A stretch of 64,000 nt of DNA from Diphasiastrum complanatum (taxonomy: Eukaryota; Streptophyta; Lycopodiopsida; Lycopodiales; Lycopodiaceae), in assembly GCA_029204225.1 (NCBI GenBank), contig CM055114.1:16074879-16138878 (forward strand). Direction: 5' to 3'. Below are positions 21,957 to 32,820 of the stretch, piece by piece. Each line of letters begins with the position of its first letter. The first letter of the stretch is position 1. The notes under the pieces were generated by a model. It did no database searches, was not told the origin of the DNA, and worked only from the letters and a program-made list of their open reading frames with translations. The translations under genes were made by a program, and so were the position numbers.

Positions 21957-24900
21957 AACTTGCTAGTTTTACAACACTACTTTGTTCCAACTTAAGAATG
22001 ATCTCCATCATCAGAATAGATCTCTTCTCAAGGATCCTAATATGTACAAAATAGGACACAACATAATTGATATAGATAATAGTGTCCATATAGGATGCTT
22101 CACTATTTCTTACATCAATTTTACATAGAATCATAAAAATGGTACATGTAAAAGAACATAGAATCTCAATTAATGAATTCCTCCATGTATCCATCTCTGG
22201 TTTCTCTGTAAAATAGCAGCAAACAAGTTGTAAATGAAAGTGATCAACAAGTGTTTGCATGCCTCCTCCACATTTCACTATACATATAGTGAATGCAACA
22301 TGTATCTCCATGAATGAACTTCCATCACCACCTTGCCTTTGTAGATCTTCAATCCATGAAAGCCTTTGAGTGAATGAATGCCAAAAAGATGTGTTCCCTA
22401 CTCCATTTGAATGACCAAAACCTGAACTTGAAATACTTGAAGTACCTCCACAAGATTTGCACACAACGCTTGATCCTACAATGTCAACAAGTTGCCAATT
22501 TGCCAACACTAGAATACTAGATCTTGAACTTTGTTCAAAAGAAAACATATTGACCACTTCAATACCTTTCAAGATCTGAATGAATTCATGTACTTGATCA
22601 TACAAACCAGCAATGATAACTATTCCATCTCCAAGATCCAAAGGATGCAAAACTATGGAACTAGTTTTATTGAAATTTGACAATTTCAACACATTGACAT
22701 AACAATGTTCATACATGAGATTAGGCAAGTGAGGTAGAGTAAGAAGACACTTCCTTGCAGCTCCAAAGACCTTACTTGAACCTTCAAGAACCTGTAAAAA
22801 CAGATCCAAAATGCCTTGGCCATTTGTCTCTTCTTTGATGCTTTTCACTAGCTTCGAATTGCCACTTGTCTCTTGGTGTTGATGAAGCAATCCAAGATCA
22901 ACCTCTTGATCTTCCAATAAGACATCAAAGATCTTGCATATGTGAACATCTTCAGATCTGAAACTCTGAAGATACTCCCTCTCAAACACATGATTAAGAT
23001 CCCACAAGATCTCATCAATGCTCAAATTTGACCCTTCACTATAGTTAGTGAAAACAATGCCACCATCATAAACCAAAAGATAGATTCCAACATTTCCATT
23101 TAACATGAAGTAGAGTAGGTGAAGATGAGTATCAAACCTAATCAAAACAGCCCTCTTGAGTTCATAACAAACCTCAATAAGCTCACCAATGATATCTCCC
23201 TTGCCTTGAAGAAGTTGCCACTTGAGTTGCTCCATGTAGTCTTCTTCAACCAACCTTTTGCCATCTTGACCATGAATGAACAATCCACCACAATCATAGA
23301 ATGCTTTGAGTTGATGAAGAGATGTTAGATCCATGCTTTGGATCTTCCCAAGAACCACTCTTCCATTGCCCTTTCCTTCACAAGACTCCCTCTTAATGCT
23401 AGCACCACAAAAGTTAGAAACCTCCCTCTTGATAGTTGCACCATAAGAAGTAGAAGACTCTTGAATATTAGAAGCCAAGAAAAGAATCCTTAGTACCTTC
23501 AACATAAGAGTGATTGAAGTACTCTCTCTTTTCAAACATGAACCTCTACTCAATGATTTAGGTAATGAGTCATATGATAATGATTCTTCCTCACTATCGT
23601 TCATAAAAACATCATTCAAAGTACATCCTACTTTGAACACTTCACATACTTCTCTTCCTTTTGACGTGTGATCTCCCTCACCAAGTCTCATGATAGAAAC
23701 CTTTGATCTACTCTTTTTATGAAGAAATGTGACACCACTTGTTGCACAAATGACTTTATCACAAAAAGATGTAAAAGAACCATTTCCTTCAAGCATGCTC
23801 AAAGCACCATCATCTTTTCCCACATGATTACATACATCAATATGAAAAGAATTAGAAGAACAACCATCTTCTTGCAAAGAATGACACTTAGCATCTCCAT
23901 CTTTTTCCATATGAACAAACAAGTCATTAGCAACAATCACTTCCAAAGAAGAATCTTCATCAACTCCATTGATGAAGTTAGCTCCTTCCTTACCTTTTCC
24001 ATTTTTGCACTTGCCATCTAGTTCCATTGAAGAGCCACCAAGACTTGAAAATCTATGAGTAGAAGAGTTCAAACATGATACTAATTTAGCACCACATGAC
24101 TCCATTTGACTAGTAGGTAGCACTAGTCCATCTTCAAGATCCAATGGATCCAAAAAATTGACCATAGATTCACCAAAGCTTGCCAAGTTAGCACAACAAT
24201 TATCATCTCCAAGAAGTACATTAGATCTCAACCTAGATCTAGCATTTTGTTTCTTATGGCATTCATTTGCAAAATGTCCTTTCACTCCACAATAAAAACA
24301 TTTGAACTTGGACTTATCTTGCTTCCTACTTTGCAAAGAAGAAGAATGCTTTCCATGCTCCAAACTACCTTGCTTGGACCACTTGCCTTTGAACTTGCCC
24401 TTTGTGAAAAGAGCTTCTTCATCTCCACCTTGTGTTGATGCACCACCACCTTTGGCTTGCAACCTATGCTCTTCAGCCACCAAGATCTCTTGCAAGTCAT
24501 TGACACTTGGCAAGGACTTTTGTATAGCAAAGCATTGTACAAGGTTAGAATGTTCATCAAGCAAACCATTCAACATGACTTGAACTAGTTCCCCATCCTT
24601 TATGCTTTCATCTATGCATGCTAGATCATCATTCAAGGATTTAACCTTCAAGACAAATGAATGTGCACTCTCTCCCTCTCTTTGACAACTTTGGAAGATT
24701 TGCCTTCTTAGGGTGAGAACCCTAGATGTGGATTTGGACTCATAGATCTTCTTCAAAGCATTCCATGCTTCACTTGAAGAAGTACATTTACCAACTTCTT
24801 TAAGAAGTTCATTGGTAACATTCATCTTTATGATATGTAAGGCTCTTTTAGCCCTTCTATCAAAATTTAGTTGCTCTTGAAGAATTAGAGGTCTTTCTTC

Positions 24901-25029
24901 AATTCCCACAACTATATCCATTAGCTCATTCAACTCTAGTAAAGACTCCATCCTCACTTTCCAAGTTGAATAGTTTGTAGAGTTTAACCTCTCTTTAGCT
25001 TCCAACATGATTCCACCATTGGATGTCAT
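21955..25029 (-). CDS. Copia Gag fused to a long unidentified module, intact 1,024 codons
   Basis: Residues 1-190 are a Retrotran_gag_2 capsid (LNSTNYSTWKVRMESLLEL, CTSSSEAWNALKKIYES, SRVLTLRRQIF), and 244-257 a CCHC zinc knuckle (CFYCGVKGHFANEC). Protease, integrase, RT and RNase H are absent. Residues about 270-1015 are not a Copia domain I know. Parts recur in the element at 32816-33890: DLEDGLV with MESCGA (298-314), KLVKSIKEETNGQGILDLF (726-744), GAARKC (756-761), GDGSSFMEIH (901-910) and IDVRNSEAS (971-979). A block PLDL-[EG]-DG-[LI]-V occurs twice (295-303, 796-804), and there is a CxxC at 857-860. No signal peptide is evident. The C-terminus (VVKLAS) ends at the polypurine tract, where relatives encode the end of RNase H (MLKLVEEGV). 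The layout resembles non-autonomous gag-only LTR elements. Its intact length contrasts with broken neighbours. Function of the module: unknown. Confidence 0.8.
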   Translation of the reverse strand: MTSNGGIMLEAKERLNSTNYSTWKVRMESLLELNELMDIVVGIEERPLILQEQLNFDRRAKRALHIIKMNVTNELLKEVGKCTSSSEAWNALKKIYESKSTSRVLTLRRQIFQSCQREGESAHSFVLKVKSLNDDLACIDESIKDGELVQVMLNGLLDEHSNLVQCFAIQKSLPSVNDLQEILVAEEHRLQAKGGGASTQGGDEEALFTKGKFKGKWSKQGSLEHGKHSSSLQSRKQDKSKFKCFYCGVKGHFANECHKKQNARSRLRSNVLLGDDNCCANLASFGESMVNFLDPLDLEDGLVLPTSQMESCGAKLVSCLNSSTHRFSSLGGSSMELDGKCKNGKGKEGANFINGVDEDSSLEVIVANDLFVHMEKDGDAKCHSLQEDGCSSNSFHIDVCNHVGKDDGALSMLEGNGSFTSFCDKVICATSGVTFLHKKSRSKVSIMRLGEGDHTSKGREVCEVFKVGCTLNDVFMNDSEEESLSYDSLPKSLSRGSCLKRESTSITLMLKVLRILFLASNIQESSTSYGATIKREVSNFCGASIKRESCEGKGNGRVVLGKIQSMDLTSLHQLKAFYDCGGLFIHGQDGKRLVEEDYMEQLKWQLLQGKGDIIGELIEVCYELKRAVLIRFDTHLHLLYFMLNGNVGIYLLVYDGGIVFTNYSEGSNLSIDEILWDLNHVFEREYLQSFRSEDVHICKIFDVLLEDQEVDLGLLHQHQETSGNSKLVKSIKEETNGQGILDLFLQVLEGSSKVFGAARKCLLTLPHLPNLMYEHCYVNVLKLSNFNKTSSIVLHPLDLGDGIVIIAGLYDQVHEFIQILKGIEVVNMFSFEQSSRSSILVLANWQLVDIVGSSVVCKSCGGTSSISSSGFGHSNGVGNTSFWHSFTQRLSWIEDLQRQGGDGSSFMEIHVAFTICIVKCGGGMQTLVDHFHLQLVCCYFTEKPEMDTWRNSLIEILCSFTCTIFMILCKIDVRNSEASYMDTIIYINYVVSYFVHIRILEKRSILMMEIILKLEQSSVVKLAS

Positions 25030-25320
25030 GATGCTAATATCTTCTTGTGTCCTTAGGCTCTATCTTCCTATCTCGAGTTTGGGGCCATGTCCGTGGTAAT
25101 TTCCATTGTAATCTATATTGTACATAAAAGGTATGTGAATTGAGCACATAACCTTCTAGAATAGGTCGAGTTTGAGCTAGGTAGATTCAAATTTGATGAC
25201 ATGCAAAAGTTTAGATATCATGCAATGTCTTTCTGTATGCATGCAAGCCACATGCAATCAGTGCATGCAACATGCAAAGTCGTTTCTATCCATTTATGGT
25301 CCTAAAGTACAGTACTTTCA
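25030..25320 (+). repeat. Probable LTR end facing the Gag-module ORF
   Basis: A + oriented sequence ends TACTTTCA at 25320 just before a primer-binding-site-like motif. Its left part adjoins the start codon of the minus ORF at 25029, so the minus element lacks a visible 5' LTR. Only about 250 bp could belong to this LTR, and it matches no other LTR in the window clearly. Confidence 0.4.
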
Positions 25321-25322
25321 GA

Positions 25323-25334
25323 TCGTATCAGAGC
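25323..25334 (+). other. Primer-binding-site-like motif, one mismatch
   Basis: TCGTATCAGAGC differs from TGGTATCAGAGC at one base and follows an LTR-like end. It suggests a decayed + strand Copia leader begins here. Confidence 0.5.
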
Positions 25335-25674
25335 CAAGTACAAAAGCATTAACCATTGCAAATTTATTTTTAGCAAGTTTTGGTGCTAAGAACTAATTTG
25401 AGAGGGTGAGCTAGAATCTTGATTTTGGTGAGGGGATTTGATCCCAAAATTGGTAGGGATCCAAATTAAATATGTACTTTTCACACGTGTGGGAACCTCA
25501 GAAACTACATTTAATGCATGGTATTCATTTGATCCAAAGAAATTCAATTTGTGATCATTTGATGTAATTTTTGGTGGAAATCTTAGGATAAGCTACAAAG
25601 ATTGAGTGCCATTGATTAGATGACATAGGGTCATGAGATCTAATTAATACAAGATTATCCTGTCTACTATGCAG
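25335..25674 (+). other. Leader-like stretch
   Basis: Non-coding. It carries an exact CACACGTGTG at 25482-25491. It ends where Ty3 RNase H sequence begins. Confidence 0.45.
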
Positions 25675-25675
25675 A

Positions 25676-26308
25676 GGGCATCAATTGAGTATCTCAGAAA
25701 AGAACTATTCAGCTACAAAGCGTGAAAGACTCGGGATGATTTTCTCAGTTAAAAAGTTTCAACACTATTTGCTAGAATATTCCTTTGTCTTCCATGTCAA
25801 CCACTATGCACTCAAGCATCTGGTGAATAAGCCAGATCTATCAGGCTGAATAGCAAGATGGGTGTTTTTGCTCTAGAAATTTGATTATCAAGTGGAGGTA
25901 CGGCAAGGCAAGCACCACACTAATGCAGATTATTTATCGGGCTTAAACACAAGATCTATTACTGAGAACCTAAGTGACGAATTTCCAAATGAGAATATTA
26001 TATTTTTATCTACTGAACATTCTCTATATTCAGAAATAATTCACTACCTTCAGAATCATAAATATCCTCTTGGTTTTGATCTTGAACAGAGAACGGTCTT
26101 TCAACATAAGGTTGGACTGTATATATGATAAGGAATAACGTACTTTATAAAATGGGTCCTGACGAAGAGCTTCGCATATGTCTCGAATTGATTGATATCC
26201 AAAAGGTCATTAGAGCCTTGCATTCAGAAGATGTAGGTGCACATTTTGCGGTGGTCCATACAGTGAAGATGGTCTTAAATGCCAAATACAGGTGGCCAAA
26301 TGGCCAAT
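25676..26308 (+). pseudogene. pol: Ty3 RNase H and integrase H2C2 fragment
   Basis: GHQLSISEKNYSATKRERLG, HYLLEYSFVFHVNHYALKHL and NKPDLSG-stop-IARWVFLL-stop-KFDYQ match Ty3 RNase H. The stops sit where relatives have Arg (CGA to TGA) and Gln (CAG to TAG). VEVRQGKHHTNADYLSGL closes the domain. The H2C2 zinc-binding part of integrase follows (ALHSEDVGAHFAVVHTVKMVLNAKYRWP). In GGH the first Gly is Val and the second Ala, so the finger is altered. The copy is cut by the LTR at 26309. RT upstream and the integrase core downstream are missing. Confidence 0.85.
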
Positions 26309-27182
26309 TGTCGTAAAACGTAGAGACAGACAGCAGAAGCTTGAAGCTTTGAGCGTAGGCGTGTAGGATCGGAAACGCCACAGTTAGCAGCAAAAATATT
26401 CAAGATGAATCATTCATACAAAATTGCGCAAATGATCAATACAATAGTGAGACAAAAATTGCACTTTGATTAATAGTGAGTACAATGGCTTGAGGTAATA
26501 ACTTTAGCTTGTTGAGCGTGATAACGCTGGCTACATAAAAACTTTGATAATGTTAAAACAACATTCTCACATAGTTAAGTTCAGCTAGTATATATGTACA
26601 AGTGTCTTCGAAAAATATCTTAAAAGCATTGAATGCTATTTACGCCAGTCTTTGTATATGTACAAAGTGGGTAACCGCCCTTGGGATATTTAGCGGTCCA
26701 GCTATTTTTAGGGTTGATGATAAGTTGGCGACGTCAGTCTGCCACTGTTGAAAAATACGAAAAACCCAAAGGTGCCCTTAGAACGAAGGCAGAGAAATGC
26801 AAAAAACTCAACGGTGCCTTCAAAATAGAGTTTGGTCACAGTGTCACATTTTTCCCAAAGGTGCAAAAGTGAAGGTGAAGGTGCCTTAAAACAATTAAGG
26901 TACAAAAATCCCGAAGGGCCAAAAAAGACGAAGGTGTCTTAAAAACGGTTAAGACACAAAATCCTGAAGTTGCGAAAAAGACGAAAAAGTTGAAGGTGCC
27001 TTAAAAACGGTTAAGGCACAAAATCCCGAAGTTGCAAAAAAGACGAAGGTGTCTTAAAAACTGTTAAGGCACAAAAATGGAAGAGTGGAAAAATGTGAAG
27101 GTCCAAATCATGTAGTCGGCCTTCGGCTGTCTTCACTCATTACATGAAAGATTTGTTAAGGTTGAGCATAATAAATTTAACA
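26309..27182 (-). mobile_element. Copia 3' LTR, minus orientation, inserted in Ty3 pol
   Basis: The right end AATTTAACA lies next to a polypurine tract on the minus strand (27183 on). The left end TGTCGTAAAACG abuts Ty3 integrase sequence at 26308. Length is 874 bp. It belongs to the decayed minus-strand Copia at 27183-30620 and contains a four-unit tandem repeat. Confidence 0.7.
26878..27078. repeat. Four-unit tandem repeat inside the LTR
   Basis: Units start at 26878, 26931, 26993 and 27046 (about 53, 62, 53 and 33 bp). Each contains AAGGTG-[CT]-CTTAA...TTAAG-[AG]-CAC, an inverted repeat that can pair on itself. Read on the minus strand the array lies 100-300 bp from the LTR start, in the U3 region where enhancers sit. 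Confidence 0.85.
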
Positions 27183-28340
27183 CTCTCCCTTAATGTGGAT
27201 CTTGAAAAACCTTGATCTTCAGATTTAACATATCGTTAAATCTGAGGTGTTGCTCCTTTGATAGAGCCTTTGTGAAGTAATCTACTGCCATGTAGTTTGT
27301 TCTACAGAAAACCAATGCTACTTCCTTGATATGCACTTTCTCTCTAAGGTAATGATACCTAATTTCGATATGTTTGCTTTAAGAGTGAAATTTCGGATTG
27401 AGAAATAATGCTATTCTACTTTGATTGTCACAATAGATTGTTGTAGGAAGTGTTTGTGCAAGGGTCTGCAAGCAATTGCCTTAGCTAGATCGCCTCTTTG
27501 GTTGCATTTGTGGTAGCTATGTATTCATATTCTATTGATAATACAACTGAGGTATGCTTCTAGTTGTTCCATGAGATTGGGCCTTGGTTGTATAAATATA
27601 CAAATCCAAAAGTTGAATTTCTGGTATCGACATCTCCTGTCCAATCCACATCTGTGTAGGCTTTAAGGATGTTGGCAATTTGGCTACCTCCGTAGTAGAT
27701 GCTGAGAGTTTTCGTTGTTTGGATGTACTTTATGATCTTTGTTAGCGCTTTCCAGTGAGTTAGGCCTGGATTTGATAGGAACTGGCTAAGTGTACTGATC
27801 GAATATGCAAGTCTGGTCACATGCAGATTATTGCGTACATCAGCGAGCTGATGATGGATTGAAATGGGTAGTGCTTCATTTTCTCCTTTTCTGTCTCAGT
27901 TTGAGGAGACTGTTCCTTTCATAATGCTAGTCCAGGGTCGAGTGGAAAGTGACTTGGTTTGTAGTTGGCCATACCATAATTTTTTAGCATGTTGTTGAGA
28001 TATCATTGCTGACTGACAAAAATCAGTCTACTGGGTCAATCTCGTTGGATTTGGATTCTTAGAAAATAGAGGACTAGACCCATGTCAGCAGTCATCTTGT
28101 ATTCTTGGGCTAGCATGCATTTCGTATCCTTCATCAGATTCAGATTGTTATTGAATAAGAGTGTATCATCTACGTAGAGAGTGATGATGATGAAGTAATC
28201 TGATACAGACTTGAAGTAGACATTCGAGCCTGCCGAGTTTGGAATAAAACCATTCTCAATCAAAAATGCGTTGATTTTCTGGAACGAGTGATGGTTTTGA
28301 TCCTGTCCACACCTCATAAGTTGTCTTGCCATTTAGGGCT
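27183..28340 (-). pseudogene. pol: Copia RT and RNase H remnants
   Basis: From right to left on the minus strand: RT with LIENGFIPNSAGSNVYFKS and IIITLYVDDTLLFNNN, which retains the YVDD catalytic motif. RNase H follows (RLAYSISTLSQFLSNPGLTH, YTDVDWTGDVDTRNSTFGFV, GPISWNN). Frames are broken by stops and shifts, and the N-terminal half of RT is missing. The 3' end reaches the polypurine tract CATTAAGGGAGAG next to the LTR. Confidence 0.85.
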
Positions 28341-28344
28341 TTGG

Positions 28345-29840
28345 TGATGAATTGATTCTATAAATAGGCAGTTGTAGTAATAGCTTCTGTCCAGAATTTT
28401 TTTGGAAGAGAAGCATAGGCCAGCATGCACTTGGCACTTTCGATGAGTGTCTGATTCTTCCATTCAGCTATAGCATTGGACTGAGGTGAGTATCTGGTTG
28501 TATATTGTTGATGTATTACAATAGCCTTGTAGAACTCTTTGAATTTTGTGGAGATATACTCTCCTCCTCCATCTATGCGTAGAGCCTTGATCTTCCTTTC
28601 TTGAACTGCTTGAAAAATTTGAATGCTTCAGAATTTGTTCTTCAGAAAGTAAGTAGCAATCCTTCGAGAGAAGTCGTCCATGAAGGTTAGAAAATAGAAA
28701 GCTCCCCCTGTCAAAGCAGTCTGCATCAGGCCACAAATGTTGCTATGTATATGGTTGTATATTATTGATGTATTGCGCTAGCCTTGTAGAACTCCTTGAA
28801 TTTTGTGGAGATATATTCTCCCTCTCCATCTATGCGTAGATCAGCCTTGATCTTCCTTTGGGTCTGATTTTCTGCAGATGCCTTGAGCTGCTTGAAGAAC
28901 TTGAACGCTTCAAATTTGTTCTTCATAAAGTAAGTAGCAGTCCTTCGAGAGAAGTCATCGATGAAGGTTAGGAAATAGACAGCTCTCTGCATCGAGCCAC
29001 AAATGTCGCTATGTATATGGTTGTATATTGTTGATGTATTGCGCTAGCCTTGCAGAACTCCTTGAATTTTGTGGAGATATACTCTCCCCCTCCATCTATG
29101 CGTAGAACCTTGATCTTCCTTTGGGTCTTATTTTCTGTAGATGCCTTGAACTGCTTGAAGAACTTGAACGCTTCAGATTTATTCTTCATAAAGTAAGTAG
29201 CAGTCCTTCGAGAAAAATCGTTGATGAAGGTTAGGAAATAGAGAGCTCCCTCTATCGAAGCAGTCTGCATCGGGCCACAAATGTCGCTATGTACAAGGTC
29301 AAGCAAGCCCTTGGATATATGAACTGAGTCTGAAGTGAAGGGGCTTCTAGCATGCTTGCTGATAATACAACTTTCACATGGAGAAGTTGGCCTGCTAACA
29401 GAAGGCAAATCTTGTACTAGACTTTGAATAGACATTTACTGAATACTGTTGAAATCAAGATGGCCAAGTCTAAAATGCCACATCATATCAATTGATTCAG
29501 AAGTGCATATGTGAAGAGCTTGACCTTTAGAAGAGTAGCAGTGGCTAAGTTTGTAAAGATAGACGCTTTTTCTTTCGTAGGCTAAAACCTTTCAGGATTT
29601 GTCAAGAATTGTGTAGCCTTCTGTATCGAATTTGACCCTCCGACTTGAATTAGTGATTTTGCTAACTGAGAGCTGATTCTTGGTCAGATTTGAAACATGG
29701 AGAATGTTGGACAACATCTTGACTTCACCTCTTTGGAATTCGAGTCTGACTGTTCCTTCACCTTCGATTGAATGTGATGAGTTGTCTCCAAGTTGCACAA
29801 CTTGAGAGTGGGTGAATGACTTATAGTCATATGTTGAGGT
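28345..29840 (-). pseudogene. pol: Copia protease/integrase with triplicated core
   Basis: The GAG-pre-integrase region ends CESCIISKHARSPFTSD. The integrase core reads LLDLVHSDICGPMQ, FLTFINDFSRRTATYFMKNK and LRIDGGGEYISTKFKEF (RIDGGGEY replaces SDNGGEY, so the second catalytic Asp is shifted). The segment from the first conserved region to GEYISTKF is present three times in tandem. The protease site is WYLDFRAPQHMT, with DSG changed to DFR. Frames are broken. Confidence 0.85.
28495..29290. repeat. Tandem triplication of an integrase segment
   Basis: GGCCACAAATGT-[CT]-GCTATGTA recurs at 28729, about 28995 and 29273, periods about 266 and 278 bp. The sequence between the copies is collinear and highly similar. 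Each copy encodes the same stretch of Copia integrase core on the minus strand. Confidence 0.88.
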
Positions 29841-30620
29841 GCTCTAAAATCTAGATACCAAGAATCGATATCTTGATGTTCTCCAACTTTGGTCATAAAC
29901 GCTACTTCATCTTCTTCTTGTAACTGGATTGAGTGACTAGTTGTTGCACTACGTGCTTGTTGTTGAACTACTTCTTCTTTTTGTTGCTGTACTTCAAAGT
30001 TCGGCACTCCTTGATTTCATGGCTAGTCCTCTTACAGTATCTGCAGAACAGTTTCTGCACTGGTTGGAATGATGAAGAGATTGAATTCGATCCTAAACCA
30101 GAATTTGGTCCAGTCTGCATGATTCTCTTCTTGTTAGTATAACTTGACTTTGTAGATCTCTTGGATCTAAACTTCTGCTTTTTTGAATATAGAGTTTGAG
30201 GATCCAATCCCGAGCTTGAGGAGGATGCAGATCTTATGATCTCCTCTTGTAGGAGTAGTGAAATTACTCTTGACAGAGTGAGGTGCTCCTGGGTCGAAAT
30301 TACATGACCCAATTTTCGTAGGCTTCAGGTAGACGTTTAGGTGACTCGAAACACTCTCTGCGTCAGACAATTTTAGGGTAAAGAATTTCTTCCTCAAGTG
30401 TAACTTGGAAGTCACATCCCTGATATCGTAAAAGGTTGAGAGCGGTGAGGCGGTGGGTTTCTGGATCCATTTAAAGTGGTTGTTAATCGAGGGTTGATCT
30501 CTGAAAAGAGATGAAAACCGTGCCTGTAAAAAAAATGATGAATACAAGAAAAAAACAAGTAGGCAGTCAGAAGCACAAAGAACTAGAAAATAGACTGGAG
30601 GATATGAATTCTGGAGCAAG
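29841..30620 (-). pseudogene. gag: Copia gag remnant
   Basis: FYDIRDVTSKLHLRKKFFTL and SSHLNVYLK belong to Retrotran_gag_2. After a shift, ALTLSRVISLLLQEE-like sequence leads to the zinc knuckle CRYCKRTSHEIKEC (CCHC intact). The N-terminal half of gag is missing, and a family D LTR begins about 110 bp further on, with no leader or primer-binding site. Confidence 0.8.
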
Positions 30621-30729
30621 ATTCAAGAAGATTGTCAATAGCAATGGGTGCCAATGTTTGGTGGTCTTCTTTTATGCTCTCTACATGCTTTTTTTCTGAC
30701 AATGAAGACAGGTTTTTGTCAGCCTATAG

Positions 30730-31508
30730 TGACAAAATTTCCAGAATTCTTACATGTGTGGGAATGATCCACAAGTATGATTGGCTTTATGATTAGTAAC
30801 CTGATTCTAGATTGAATAGCAAGATCTAGTACAAAATTTATGCATCAACCACAATCTAGCATGCTAAGAATTAGAGAATGATAGCATTGAATTACAAATG
30901 AGCAAAAGTACAAGAATTTAGTGTATGAGCATTAGCCTGAACATGAGTTAGAGAGAGAAAGAAAGAGAGATATTCAAGCAAATATGGTATAGATCCAAAA
31001 TGACATGGAATAGCTACAAGGCTTTGGTTCTTCATCAAAGATTAAGATAATAGCTACACATATTTATGGAGTTTGAGGTAGCTTGAGGTAGAACCACATC
31101 CATCCACCTTTCAATCACACCTAAAGTGGAAACTAGAGTCTAAGTGACATTTGTCACATCTCATGCATGTATTTCTACCTACTTTTACCAAGTGTCCTAC
31201 TTCTAACTAGAATTGTACAAATCATCATGCATGTGTCCATTTCACTTTGTGCATGCCTTGCATGTCACTATGGATCACTTACAATAAATGCATGTGATAT
31301 GCCACGAGTTTCTACAAGCATATTAATGCTATTTATAAGTCTACAATCTATATGCAAGTTGTATTCAACCAACTAGATATGACAAATCCATATAGCTCAA
31401 GTTCTATCTAGGCCAATTTGGCATTTACATTTATGAAACAACATACTTGCATAGTACAAATTTTGTAGTAAGCCTAAAGTCAAGATAGATTATTTTTCAA
31501 TTTCAACA
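30730..31508 (-). mobile_element. Copia LTR (family D), minus orientation
   Basis: Reverse complement of 15865-16660 over its full length, with small indels; TG at 30730 and CA at 31508. No polypurine tract or primer-binding site flanks it, and the flanking pentamers (TATAG, TACAA) do not match. It is a solo or orphaned LTR. Confidence 0.85.
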
Positions 31509-31584
31509 TACAATTGACAGGTCCTGTTTTTTTTCTCAATTTCTACAGTTTCTAGTATAATGCTGGTGCAATGGTGATGTACCC

Positions 31585-32234
31585 TATGAAAGATTTCAGA
31601 TCCTTAAGATCCAATCTACTTGAATGATCTTTGGTTAGAAAGAGAAATACATTACCAATTTCACCAATGTAGAGAAATCAGCATCTACACACAATTTGAG
31701 ATGCAAACACTAATAGAACTTGATCAAACTTGAATGAAATGATTATGTACTGTTGCTGTCCGTACAAAACCAGCAAGCTACTGTATTTCACACGTGTGGA
31801 TCCAAAAATGACAAATAGAGATCATTCTACACATAGAATAGCAAGCAATCACCAAGATAGTGCACCAATGGATAGTAGAACCCAAGAGAACCATGCATAA
31901 GCATGAAATGAGATAGAGAAGAGAGAAGATGACTCTCTCCACGAGTTACATCCTTTTATAGCAGGTCCAAACCCTATTTGGCCACTTGGCTTTCCCACCA
32001 AAATGCTAACCCTACCAATTATGCGTCTAGATTCAATGTACCCAACTTATTCAAATTGAATCTACTCAAACTCACATTCTATCTTTCCCATGCTTTCAAA
32101 AAGTGTTTATTCAAATGAAATTTAGACTAATGAACTTTGAAAAGTCAACTTCTAAGTCTAAAACAAGTTTTGGCCTCAATATGCCAAATATGGAAATATT
32201 GCAAAATGTGATGAAACTAGTTGAATTTTTCACA
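31585..32234 (-). mobile_element. 3' LTR (family C)
   Basis: The left end TATGAAAG is a mutated TGTGAAAG, and the right end is TTTCACA. The TATA-like 'tttataGCAGG' is near 31955 (minus-strand TATAAAA). CACACGTGTG is at 31789-31798, downstream of the probable start site. Confidence 0.9.
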
Positions 32235-32820
32235 CTCCCTCTTCAACTAGTTTTAGCATAGACTTTGATAATACTCCAAGTGAAGTCCTATGCTTCATGA
32301 ACAAGTCTTTTCCCAATGCTTTTGTGAAGATATCAGCTACACATTCCCTTGAAGACACATGTTGAAGCTCCACCTCCTTTGCAATGACTCGCTCCCTCAT
32401 AGAATGATATTGTATCTCAATATGCTTGCTCCTAGCATGAAAGATAGGATTGGATGCCATTCTTTGGGCTGATTGATTGTCACAAAAGATGATTGGGCTC
32501 TCTGAAAAATCCAGCAAGTGAAGATCCTTGATCATCCTCTTGATCCATACCATCTCCTTTGTGCAATGTGTAAGACCTTTGTACTCGGCCTCACTAGATG
32601 ACAATGAGATAGTAGCTTGTTTCTTTGACATCCATGATATAGCTCCATCACCTATGAAAATACAATAAGAACTAATGGATTTCCTATCCTTTACATCTCC
32701 AGCATAGTCCAAATCTAAAAATCCAAAAAGATTAGGTGATGATCCCTCATACAATATGCCAAAATCTCGAGTTCCAATGATGTACCTCAAAACTCGCTTT
32801 CCTAGCTTCCAATGCTCCTA
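32230..32820 (-). CDS. pol: Copia RNase H domain
   Basis: Degrades RNA in the RNA-DNA hybrid during reverse transcription. EHWKLGKRVLRYIIGTRDFG opens it. GFLDLDYAGDVKDRKS, WMSKKQATISLSSSEAEYKG, IIFCDNQSAQRMASNPIFHA, SKHIEIQYHSMRERV and VADIFTKALGKDLF follow, and it ends LKLVEEGV, translated through the polypurine tract. The DYAGD, EAEY and DNQSA acidic residues are kept. It is in a different frame from the module upstream, so it could only be made separately or after frameshifting. Confidence 0.88.
32235..32248 (-). other. Polypurine tract
   Basis: TAGTTGAAGAGGGAG on the minus strand directly precedes TGTGAAAA of the 3' LTR. Confidence 0.88.

Noticed and set aside
23119-24583. Several + strand frames inside the Gag-module ORF
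   Set aside because: They are antisense shadows of the intact minus-strand ORF and show no family features.
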